64,000 nucleotides of DNA from Siphonodentalium dalli (Eukaryota > Mollusca > Scaphopoda > Gadilida > Siphonodentaliidae). Every line of letters begins with the position of its first letter. Position 1 is the first letter of the stretch. Shown here one piece after another: positions 51,530 to 61,129 of the stretch. A model generated the notes under the pieces. It had not been told where the DNA came from, did not search any database, and was given only the letters and a program-made list of their open reading frames with translations. The DNA lies in assembly GCA_032622095.1 (NCBI GenBank), contig CP136063.1, positions 177,797,956 through 177,861,955 of the forward strand, given 5' to 3'. Both the position numbers and the translations under genes were made by a program.

Positions 51530-51873
51530 CAGATCGCCATTTATTTTTCAATGAAATAGTATATACACATAATTGGAGATACAAACAGTGTGGCATTTCG
51601 CAACCTTACTGCAGAGGTCACGTTAGCCATATTTGGCAATGGCGAGTCCATTTTCGGTAATTCAAATCCAGTTGACACAAACTCACAGGTGATTAAAATT
51701 CCTATGCCACTTGAGCAAGTTACAGGTACATGAGGGGTTCATACAGGAGTAAAAGATTGAGGCTCTCATTATGTTTTATTGTATTACAAGGCTCGTGGGG
51801 TAGAACGGCAATCTCACTTAAGGTGTAAATTTGTTTTGCAGACATACTATCCTTATATTCTATATATAGAGGA

Positions 51874-52013
51874 TCTCACATGAGTTTCTATTTTATACGG
51901 AATTTATCAACCGAGTTCACTAAATTCGATTTGAGCCGAGGTTTACCGAGGCTCAAATAGAATTTAGTGGACGAGGTTGATAAATTACGTATAAAATAGA
52001 ACGAGTTTGAGAT
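51874..52013. repeat. Palindrome around ACCGAGGTTTACCGAGG centre
   Basis: TCTCACATGAGTTTCTATTT at the left pairs with AAATAGAACGAGTTTGAGA at the right, and TTATCAACCGAGTTCACTAA with TTAGTGGACGAGGTTGATAA. Confidence 0.75.
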
Positions 52014-52379
52014 ACTTTTGATCACATGGTCATATAAACGCTTAAATTTTATCGAAAACAACAATAATTAACAGACAGAGAACTTTGTCCCAAAGAGCAG
52101 CGTGACGTCATTGCACGCGACGATATTACACGTGTCTATTACGCTCGAATATTACATAGGAAAATAGTGCTAATCATGTGATAAATATCAAATATTACAT
52201 TCTGGTACAGTGAATAGTGAGGAAGCTAGGCCTGCGTATCTGTATGACATGCATTTGTTTTTCATTCTTGTAATATAGGGTCCTGCTAAGATTTGAGAAT
52301 TGATGCAATTACAAAACAGTCATATTTAAAAGGTTGTATTTCAAACAAGTTATGAGAATAATCATTTTCTTCAATATAT

Positions 52380-52446
52380 TTCCATATTTCATGACGGGAG
52401 CTGTGCTGGTGCAGCATTAAAGATCCTGTGCCAGTGCATTCTCATA
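52380..52446. repeat. Family C fragment
   Basis: TTTCATGACGGGAGCTGTGC through GCATTAAAGATCCTGTGCCA to GTGCATTCTCATA; only the left end survives. Confidence 0.65.
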
Positions 52447-52786
52447 CATACCAAATAACCTAACTTTTGCGTACTGTGTGATACCAATTCCGATCAATCA
52501 CTTGATTTGTACTTCGCTACTTCATTAAGTTCTGGTTCACTGCCATATATTACAACCGATTAAATTTGACATTTTGATTCAAATAAAAAGTATGAGACTC
52601 ATAGGGCCCTATTCTATTAATATCATATCATTTCATATAATTTATTAAATCTTGTTGCCTTCACAGGTTTAGTGATGTATTGTTTTGTATGCTAATGTTA
52701 TTTTATGTGTAAAATTTTATCATATAGTTTTCTGTCCAAGCTGTAGAGGCCTTATGACCAAACTTTTATGGTCGTTGTATACACAT

Positions 52787-52990
52787 ATAGTAATGCCCTA
52801 AATAATCGACTCCTTAACCACAGCAGAATTATGGGTAATTTTTTAGGATTTAGTCGGAAATATGGCTTGTTGCCGTTCATCGGAAAGCTCTCACTGAGAG
52901 CTTTCCGATGAATGGCAACAAGCCATATTTCCGACTAAATCCTGAAAAATTACCCATAATTCTGCTGTGGTTAAGGAGTCGATTATTTAG
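52787..52990. mobile_element. Family B foldback MITE
   Basis: TAGTAATGCCCTAAATAATC to GTCGATTATTTAG. Arms of about 98 bp are nearly exact complements; the right terminal bases are lost. Confidence 0.85.
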
Positions 52991-53036
52991 CATATGTAGT
53001 AGCTTTAGAACAGGAGTCAATTTAGTTGATTGAGTT

Positions 53037-53465
53037 CAAGTCTGGAAATAGTGTGTCTGTCATTTGCAGAATGAGGTCCCAGAGGGTGAATTTAGTGATG
53101 CCATCCCGCATGGTGGGCTAGCATCACCAAATTCACCCTCTGGGAACCTCATTCTGCTTTAGGCCTCAACTGCTATGGGAGACCTAGCATCAGATTGAAG
53201 TTATGATCACCTGTTAGTCACCTTGATTATTCATTTATATTCTGCAAATTAAGGGATATAGACACTGAACAGAAGGGGGAAAGTAACTAAAAACAATGTT
53301 AATTTGAGACTATAGATACTTTCCAGAAGATGAGGCCTGAGCAGAATGAGGTCCCCAGAGGGCAAATTTGGTGATGCTAGCCCACTGTGTGTGGTGGTAG
53401 CATCACTTAATTTACCCTCAGGGGACCTCATTCCGCAGATGTCAGGCAGATTATTTCCAGACTTG
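53037..53465. mobile_element. Family A element, longest copy
   Basis: CAAGTCTGGAAATAGTGTG to TTATTTCCAGACTTG. Contains two GCAGAATGAGG hairpins separated by the AACATTGTTTTTAGTTACTT-type interior, so it is the best reference for the full element. Flanking ATTGAGTT and ATTTAGTT are similar but not identical. Confidence 0.8.
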
Positions 53466-53738
53466 ATTTAGTTTAATTGAGAAGCATGCATGTTTATTTG
53501 CAGCAGTTTTATATTTGTTAATGTAGATCTGAATTGAGCTAGTTGCACAGATCTCTTTAGCTACACTAAGAATTTGGCTGGACTGAATCATGCCAACCAA
53601 TGAGATTGACCAATGACAGTGCAGATAAAGTAAAACGATAATATGAAATATTTGATTAGCTAGTGTTGCATTATATTAAGAGTGGCCAGAAATGGAAGAT
53701 TCATTCAAAATATCAATCAACTAAGAAAACATGTTATA

Positions 53739-53937
53739 TACAATAATGCCCTAAATAATCGACTCCTTAACAACAGCAGAATTATGGGTAATTTTTCAGA
53801 ATTTAGTCGGAAATTTGGCTTGTAGCCATTCATCGGAAAGCTCTCAGTGAGAGCTTTCCGATGAATGGCAACAAATCCTGAAAGTTACCCATAATTCTGC
53901 TGTGGTTAAGGAGTCGATTATTTAGGGCATTACTGTA
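53739..53937. mobile_element. Family B foldback MITE
   Basis: TACAATAATGCCCTAAATAA to GGGCATTACTGTA; the right arm has lost about 20 bp (CAAATCCTGAAAG junction). Confidence 0.85.
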
Positions 53938-54210
53938 CCAATACATTCATTTGACACTGTTAATGAATTCTTCAAAGCAAAATACCTATTCATTATAAAT
54001 TAACCTTGAAAATGGAATTTAATATTATCCAATTGACAATCATATATTTAAATGGTCTGCTGTTGAGAGACTGAGAGTGTGTTGTATCTGTATGATTCGT
54101 TGTCCGTTACTTTCACATTATTTGCTGCATATCAACCATAGATGGTATAGCGCAAGATGAATTTGGAGAAATTCCTTTTCGGAATGTCTCACCTGGCAGG
54201 AATGATATTA

Positions 54211-54505
54211 ACAGTGTATGTAGAAAGCTTATACCGGTACACAGTGTATGTAGAAAGCTTATACCGGTATACAGTGTATGTAGAAAGCTTATACCGGTAT
54301 ACAGTGTATGTAGAAAGCTTATACCGGTATACAGTGTATGTAGAAAGCTTATACCGGTATAAAGTGTATGTAGAAAGCTTATACCGGTACACAGTGTAAT
54401 GTAGAAAGCTTATACCGGTATACAGTGTATGTAGAATGCTTATACCGGTATAAAGTGTATGTAGAAAGCTTATACCGGTATACAGTGTATTTAGAAAGCT
54501 TATAC
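54211..54505. repeat. 30-bp minisatellite, about 10 units
   Basis: The unit ACAGTGTATGTAGAAAGCTT-ATACCGGTAT is repeated from 54211 at a 30-bp period (one 31-bp unit at 54391), the last partial at 54482. Units differ by one or two bases. Because the period is a multiple of three, reading frames persist on both strands, but they are chance. Confidence 0.95.
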
Positions 54506-54517
54506 ATTTATGCATTG

Positions 54518-55055
54518 TACAGTAATGCTCTAAATAATCTGGCATGATCTGAGACCAATATTAAGCATGACCCTGACAACATATCCTAATATTAATCTGA
54601 ATGAGCCTCACTTGCCAGCAACTACAAGCATCCTACATACAGTAGTGCTCTAAATAATTGACTCCTTAACCACAACATAATTATGGGTAACTTTTCAGGA
54701 TTTAGTCGGAAATATGACTTGTTGCCATTCATCTCAGTGAGAGCTTTCCGATGAATGGCAACAAGCCATATTTCCGATTAAATCCTGAAAAGTTATCCAT
54801 AATTCTGCTGTGGTTAAGGAGTCGATTATTTAGAGCACTACTGTATGTAGGATGCTTGTAGTTGCTGGCAAGTGAGGCTCATTGAGATTAATATTAGGAT
54901 ATTTTGTCAGGGTCATGCTTAATATTTGTCTCAGATCATGCCAGATTATTTAGAGCATTACTGTATGTAGGATGCTTTTAGTTGCTGGCAGGTGAGGCTC
55001 ATTAAGATTAATATTAGGATATTATGTCAGGGTCATGCTTAATATTGGTCTCATA
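54518..55055. repeat. Composite nested palindrome with extra arm copy
   Basis: Outer arms (54518-54637 and 54845-54965) are inverse copies starting TACAGTAATGCTCTAAATAA and carrying CATGACCCTGACA. They enclose a complete family B MITE (54638-54844). A further direct copy of the outer arm follows at 54966-55055 (TGTAGGATGCTTTTAGTTGC). Three arm copies in total. Confidence 0.85.
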
Positions 55056-55873
55056 TTCAATAATACCTATAAGGCCATTCAAATAAAATATCTGTGCTCT
55101 CAGGCAATTAAATGTTAATTTTGGGATGAGGGAGGGAGACTCTTTAATGTATTACTCCAGAAAAAAAAGTATTCAATCTCGTTGTTCAAATCTAATATTT
55201 CTAACAGAAAATGTTGAACAAATATTTTATAAGGCTTTTTAAGACAAAATATTAGAGACGAGGTTCCTGAGCACACAGAATTTTTATTTGTTTAGCCTAA
55301 TTAATCACATAGAGTTCACAGAGGGTAATACTGTCTTTTTATTGGACAACGAGCAATCACATGTCAAATATTAGTTTTGACCATTGCCCGAAAACCGAAC
55401 TATTGCCTGGGCTACAGTCTGTTAACTGCCTGCTGACATCACTATTGGCGCGAGGCGAGAATTGTGGCTACAAGCTATCACCCAGGCTATAGTCTTAGAC
55501 TATTAATATAGGACCCTCTGATTGGATTGAGTACCTTTAATTGTTCTTTATTCTAGGATGATAACACTACAGTTATGACTGATTATATTGCTGACTGCAT
55601 GCTTTATTGGACTGAATATGCATCATCCATGTGAAAGCACTGACAAGTGTTTTAGAAGGTGTATATAATATAGTCAGTAACCAAACTAGCCTGTAGTCAT
55701 GGTTACAGTTCTATTCGAACAAGCAGGTGATCAATGTCCTAAAATTTTACTTGGAGAGTCAGGGTTAGTTTTTTTGTCCGTTATGGTGTCGATAACCCAT
55801 CGACAAGTCAACTAGTAAATTCCCTAATCGTTTCAACACTGTGTCATAATGTGTAAAAACTTGTGCAACACTG

Positions 55874-56321
55874 CTAACCCTTCAATGACTGGAGCTTCCT
55901 GAAAATTTGCAAAAACCCTGTGCCAATGCATTCTCTTATACAGTAATACCCTAAATAATTGACTCCTTAACCAAGCAGAATTATGAGTAATTTTTCAGGA
56001 TATAGTCGGAAATATGGTTAGTTGCCATTCATCAGAAAGCTCTAACTGAGAGCTTTCCGATGAATGGCAACAAGCCATATTTCCAACTAAATCCTGAAAA
56101 ATTACCCATAATTCTGCTATGGTTAAGGAGTCTATTATTTAGGGCATTACTGTATATGCAAGTCTCCCATAGGGAGCCTCGCATAGAAAAGAGAATACAT
56201 TGGCCTAACAATATTTACCTTGACTTTGTAAACTAGTGCATTCTCTTATATATGCGAGTCTCCCTAGTGGCACATGATCTCTAATGCTGCACCAGCGCAG
56301 CTCCCATCATGAAAGTGTTAA
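55874..56321. mobile_element. Family C element split by a family B insertion
   Basis: CTAACCCTTCAATGACTGGA at the left; GCAGCTCCCATCATGAAAGT and TTAA at the right. The hairpin word GCATTCTCTTATATATGC is broken after CTTATA and resumes TATATGCAAG at 56151 after the inserted MITE. Confidence 0.8.
55939..56154. mobile_element. Family B foldback MITE with TA target duplication
   Basis: TACAGTAATACCCTAAATAA to GGGCATTACTGTA. It sits exactly inside the family C word CTTATATATGC, giving TA on each side, as expected for Tc1/mariner/pogo-type insertion. Confidence 0.88.
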
Positions 56322-56511
56322 CCAGTTGTGTATCATCCTGTTCATGTATATTTGGATCATTCTGTTACTTCCAACAAAGGGTTGTGTATTGTTGAACATA
56401 GATCTTAGCTTCCATAAACAGTTATTTCAGTTGGATATTGACAAAAGACAATAAAATACTGAAGAATGTTTGCTTGTTTTTCTTTCACAATATAAATGAA
56501 AAACTCTTAGT

Positions 56512-56742
56512 TTAACCCTTTCTGTACTAAATTGATTCTCCCATCTTGTTATAAAAGTTTATATTGAACTGGTCTATTATTAATTTGGAGGGATGTTTTA
56601 TAAAGCCAAGACAGACACAAAGATAATACAAGTGCAGAAGGAATAATCATTCTTTGGCAGAAATGTTCATATTATAACTTATTATCTGAACATTTCCTAA
56701 GGTAACTAATCATCAATGAGTATTTATTAAAGAAAGGGTTAA
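56512..56742. mobile_element. Family J MITE, TTAA-bounded
   Basis: TTAACCCTTTCTGTACTAA to AAGAAAGGGTTAA with an internal AGAAATGTTCATATTATAAC / TTATTATCTGAACATTTCC hairpin. Confidence 0.78.
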
Positions 56743-57159
56743 TCATATTTTATTGCATTATTTATGTACAATTGGGATTGGGGCACCAGTTATAAGAACT
56801 TACCTCGCCGTGCTCTGCATATGAATGCCTAGATATCTGAATTAATTATGTAGGTTTGTTGTGCCCCCCCCCCCCCCCCCCCCAGCCCTGGGTGATTTTA
56901 AGACATATAGATGAAGGTGCCATTAGTACATCTGTACATTTCACCTCGCAACTCAGGTGTGGAATTTGGTTGGGGAAAAGAATTGTACTGTTTGTCTGCC
57001 ACATATAGATTTTTAATCACAACTCCTACTTTACTTTTCATTTTATATTGGTAGGCTCAGGAATAACTGCAATGACTTAAATTTGGACAAACTGAAGAAC
57101 TATATTGCCATAATGTAAGCTTTTGTCTGTAGATACCCAAGTGAGGATGCCAATCATTT

Positions 57160-58330
57160 CTTTTTAGCTCACCTGAGACAAAGTCTCCGGTGGAGCTATA
57201 GTCATCACTCCTCATCCGTCGTCCGTCCATCCGCCCATCGTACATCAACAATTCTTTGAACATCTTCTCCTCTGGAACCGTAAGACCAAATTGGTTCATA
57301 TTTGGTGTGGATGTTCCCTAGGTGACTCTCATTCAGATTTGTTCAACTGAGGTCACTGGGTCAAATAGTTGCGAAGCCAGGGCCATAACTCTGTAATTCT
57401 TACAAAAACTTCTTCTCAAATTTCATTGGGCCGAATGGGTTCATATTTGGTACAAAGGGTCTTGGGGGACTGTTATTATACCCCCCGCAACGAAGTTAGG
57501 GGGGGGGTATACTGGAGTCAGCTTGTCCGTCGTCTGTCGTCCGTCCGTGGACACAAATTTGTCCGGAGTTTTTCTCAGTCGTTTTTTGATCAATTTCTGT
57601 GAAACTTGGCACAGACATCAACCACCATGGGAACCTGTGCACCTGCGATTATGATGTTTGTCCGACTTTTTTTGGTGGAGTTATCGCCCCTTTTTCGACT
57701 TAGAAATTTTTCGCAACATGTATACTTTTGTCCGAGCTTTTATTCCTACATTTTTCGGTCAATTTGTTTAAAACGTGGCACAGATAGTTAGTACCATGGG
57801 AACTTGTGCACCTGCGATTATGACGTCTGTCCGACATTTTTTGGTGGAGTTATCCCCCTTTTTCGACTTAGAATTTTTTTTTGCAACATGCATAATTTTG
57901 TCCGAGCTTTTATTCCTACATTTTTCGGTCAATGTTTTTTAATCTTGGCACTGATATTTAGTACCATGGGAACCTGTGCACCTGCGATTATGACATCTGT
58001 CCGACATTTTTTGTGTGGAGTTATTCCCCTTTTTCGACTTAGAATTTTTTTCGCAACATACATAATTTTGTCCAAGCTTTTATTCCTACATTTTTCGGTC
58101 AATAGTATAAGATTAGGGTTATGGTTGTACACCTGCAATGGGAACTGTTATTTTATTATTTTAACTAAATGTTTACTGACATGTGAAACATCTTAGTATT
58201 TTAAAAACAGGGGGGTATCCGTAGTCCCATTGGGACAGTCACACCTCTAGTTCAGATTTGTTCAAATGAGGTCACTGGGTCGAATGTGGGCGGAGCCAGT
58301 GACATAACTCAAATAAAAAATAAAAATTGA
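57160..58330. repeat. AGCTCACCTGAGACAAAG mollusc-type repeat, split by family F
   Basis: Begins TTTTAGCTCACCTGAGACAA, then GTCTCCGGTGGAGCTATAG and the blocks GGTTCATATTTGGT and GAGGTCACTGGGTC. It is interrupted at 57477 by a family F element and resumes at 58251 with TTCAGATTTGTTCAAATGAG. A C-run of about 20 bases lies upstream at 56863-56883. Confidence 0.75.
57477..58250. mobile_element. Family F element, inverse, with three tandem internal units
   Basis: TATACCCCCCGCAACGAAG to GGGACAGTCACACCTCTAG. The block ACCATGGGAACCTGTGCACC, TTATGACGTCTGTCCGAC, TTTTTCGACTTAGAA occurs three times at about 170-bp period (starting about 57625, 57795, 57963), compared with once in the 16395 copy. Confidence 0.8.
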
Positions 58331-58788
58331 TAAATTCAGATTTTTGGAATTGGGACACCTTACTCAATTTAACAAACAAAAACATATTTTTTAAGCATGT
58401 TATAAAATTTGAAAAAAAGTGACACCATTATAACATCTGCAGAGTTATGAAACTTTAATCTTTAAATCTTCTGAAATTACAGAAATATTCCATTACCCAT
58501 CCCCCTCCCACATGGCCCAGACCCACCCCACCCTGCAGTGGCCTACACCCAACCAACATCCCTTCCAACGGATATCATTTCCAGCTTCCAACATTAATAC
58601 CTGTTCTATTAATGTTGCAGATATCTCTTTGTGGATAGACAGAGAGAAACACAGGTCATTAATCTAGATTAGAATAAAATGTCACTGACAGCTTGTATAA
58701 ACATACTGCTAGCAATTTTAAACAAACTGCCTGAATTTAGTGTGTCTGACATTTGCAGGTCAGAGAATCATTAATAAGAGGCACAATC

Positions 58789-59883
58789 TAGGCTCCTGCG
58801 AATATTCGATTCGAGATTCGATTCGAAAGTCAAATTCGATTCGAATTCGAGTCGAAATTGCCAACTCGAAATTTCGAATATACTATGACGGAAAAGTAGG
58901 CTGTTTCAGGACAAGTACACATGTCGATCTTAGCTGTTTGTGGCATTTAATTCCAGAAAATTATGTATATATGCACATTATAATTCTTATTGTACATAGC
59001 CAACAATTAGCCACGATAGGACGACTAAATACGTCTGAATTATATAGCTTTAAAATGGTAGCAAAAGCTAGCAGATAGCCAATGGACCGACGACGCAGTA
59101 AATTATAATAACTATGAGACTGGGCTACCGATAGCGTTATCCATCGTCTATTCGATTCCGCGTTATGTAATATGGGTGCGAATGTAAACAACACATGTTC
59201 CTGCATGGTGTCGAAAAGTGCATTTTGGCACTGTTAAATTCTCTTTTGAAGTTGACTTTCAGTTTCGGAGTTTTCTTTTACAATGGACAAAATGTCGTCC
59301 ATCATTCATGTTTATTTTAAACATGATAAAGCTGCAGGCACGTGTGATGAATGCAACATGCATGGTGTATAAATCGCAAGCATCTGGGACAATGACCCAT
59401 CTATGGAATCATCTGTTCAAGAAGCATCAACCAATACATGAAGAGGCTACACTGCGACTGTTGTTGCGTCTTCAAGTTTATAACAACGGGTGTTTCCGAA
59501 TGCCGATTTGCAATTTTGCATGTACATGCAAATTGTAGAAATTTCGCGTGATTTTAGTTTGATAATCCGTTTAGTGGTAATATATTAATCGTTGTGATGG
59601 CCGCATGGACTCCATGGACGTTTTAATCTGCTTTGTTTTCTTGACAATTATAAATTGAAGTTAATATTAATAGTATATCAAACGACGGTTTATCGCCACA
59701 TAAGTTCTGATGGAACTTCATGCATGTAGTTCATAGAACGTTTCACAAATAATATAATCGTTGACAAAACATACCTAATTGAGAATGCAACACACAGATA
59801 TGATTCGATTCGATATTCGATTCGATTTCGTGAAATCGATTCGATATTCGATTCGATCAAAATATCCAATTCGCAGGACCCTA
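58789..59883. mobile_element. hAT transposon remnant with 8-bp target duplication
   Basis: Left end TAGGCTCCTGCGAA, right end (reversed) TAGGGTCCTGCGAA. Flanked by GCACAATC at 58781-58788 and 59884-59891, an exact 8-bp duplication. Subterminal ATTCGATTCGAT words line both ends. It carries a broken BED-finger segment at 59292-59448. Length 1095 bp, so most of the transposase has been deleted. Confidence 0.9.
59292..59448 (+). pseudogene. hAT transposase BED-type zinc finger, frameshifted
   Basis: One frame reads MSSIIHVYFKHDKAAGTCDE then CNMHGV and a stop. The neighbouring frame continues YKSQASGTMTHLWNHLFKKH with QPIHEEA. Together they give the order C-x2-C, then GT-x2-L-x2-HL-x3-H, as in BED fingers at the N-terminus of hAT/ZBED transposases. 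The break lies around 59362-59375. It is inside the 58789-59883 element. The family is inferred from this motif spacing; no catalytic domain remains. Confidence 0.75.
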
Positions 59884-59891
59884 GCACAATC

Positions 59892-60334
59892 TATCATGTA
59901 TTGTTCAACAGGGCAAATAGGATGTCTGTCATTTGCAGAATGAGGTCCCCAGAGGGTGAATTTAGTGATGCTATCCCACACAGCAGGCTAGCAGCACCAA
60001 ATTCACCCTCTGGAGACCTCATTCTGCTTAGGCCTCATCTTCTTGGAAGTATCTATAGTATCAAATTAACATTGTTGTTAGTTACATTTCCCTTCTAGGA
60101 AGTTTCTATATCCCCTAATTTGCAGAAGATAAAATTCATAATTGAGGTGTCCAATGGGTGAACATCAACTTCAACTGGGGAACTTCAATCTTATCCTAGG
60201 TCTGCCATAGCAGTTGAGGGCCTTAGCAGAATGGGGTCCCCAGAGGGTGAATTTAGTGATGCTAGCCCACTGTGCAGGATAGCGTCACTAAAGTCACCCT
60301 CTGGGGGACCTCATTCCGCAAATGACAGACACAC
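59892..60334. repeat. Family A element, both ends disrupted
   Basis: CATTTGCAGAATGAGGTCCC at about 59928, interior ATAGTATCAAATTAACATTG, a second arm with GGATAGCGTCACTAAAG, then CGCAAATGACAGACACACTA. The right terminus is cut at 60334 by the retrotransposon tail. Confidence 0.7.
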
Positions 60335-61034
60335 TAGTAGTAGTAGTAATATCTTTTATTTACGTGACATGTGCATGTTAAATTACAAACAAATTTAAGA
60401 CATTTAATTTACATCGCGCACCCGCCCTATTGGGCCTATATGTCACCCTGAAAATAAGAGTTAATTAATTTTTGCATTATATAGCAAGACGCCTGTCAAT
60501 TTACGCTATTATATGCTATGATGTTTATTTATATATATACTGCTTTCTTTTCAGATAGGCATCATGGATAAAATTAGCACATTGACGTGTGTGTTTGTTG
60601 ATTATTTCAATAAAAGCTGATTCTAACTGGTTTTGTTCTATCATCATGGTTACATTTAAAGGGAGAGAGTCGAGTAAAAGTTCTCGCTTTTCGTTATAGA
60701 AAGGGCATTTTAATAGGAAGTGCATTTCATCTTCGACTTCATGTGAGGCACATAATGTGCATTTTCTGAGATTTAGCTTTTCATTTCTAAAACGACCAGT
60801 TTTCACTCTCAAAGGAAGAATTCCACATCGAAACTGAGCAAATATAGATCTATGAGCACGGTCCATATTCATCAATACATATGATTCAGTTTTATAATTC
60901 CTTTTGAAATGTTTATATGTTCTTAATTTAGGAACAACATTTAAGCTGTTTTTCCATTTATCTGATTCATCATTTTTAAGCTTCGTTTCAAAATTGTCTA
61001 TATTACATTTTGAAATACTGTTGACAATTATAAG
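60335..61034 (-). mobile_element. 5'-truncated non-LTR retrotransposon
   Basis: On the minus strand the element ends in a short trinucleotide (CTA)n tail (60335-60350). Upstream of that it has a 3' UTR of about 170 bp and the end of a reverse-transcriptase ORF. The 5' side ends near 61034, so only the last 0.7 kb remains, as is typical of target-primed integration with truncation. It interrupts a family A MITE. Confidence 0.75.
60525..61034 (-). pseudogene. C-terminal end of a non-LTR retrotransposon reverse-transcriptase polyprotein
   Basis: An open frame from 61034 (after an in-frame TAA) to a stop at 60525. Contains LNVVPKLRTYKHFKRNYKTE, SYVLMNMDRAHRSIFAQFRC, GILPLRVKTGRF and a zinc-knuckle-like CTLCASHEVEDEMHFLLKCP-FYNEKRE. 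The CxxC ... H....C pattern with VEDEMHFLLKCP is typical of the C-terminus of Jockey/CR1-type ORF2 proteins. The polymerase and endonuclease are missing. The frame is intact, so the insertion may be fairly recent. Confidence 0.8.
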
Positions 61035-61129
61035 TTAGATAGATAGTGCAGCGGCCAAATCGAAAAAGAGCTCTAGTTTTCGAGATACCCCTACCCACGG
61101 TAGAACAAGTTAAAACTTACTTTTTTAAA

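Noticed and set aside
51874-52013. Palindrome considered as a transcription terminator hairpin
   Set aside because: Far too long and in eukaryotic DNA; best read as a foldback repeat.
54211-54505. Regular 30-bp repeats resembling a CRISPR array
   Set aside because: Units are contiguous with no unique spacers, and the genome is clearly eukaryotic; this is a minisatellite.
54157-54545. Repetitive reading frames on both strands (10-residue repeats such as VYVESLYRYT)
   Set aside because: They arise because the 30-bp minisatellite period is a multiple of three. No signal, splice context or family supports coding.
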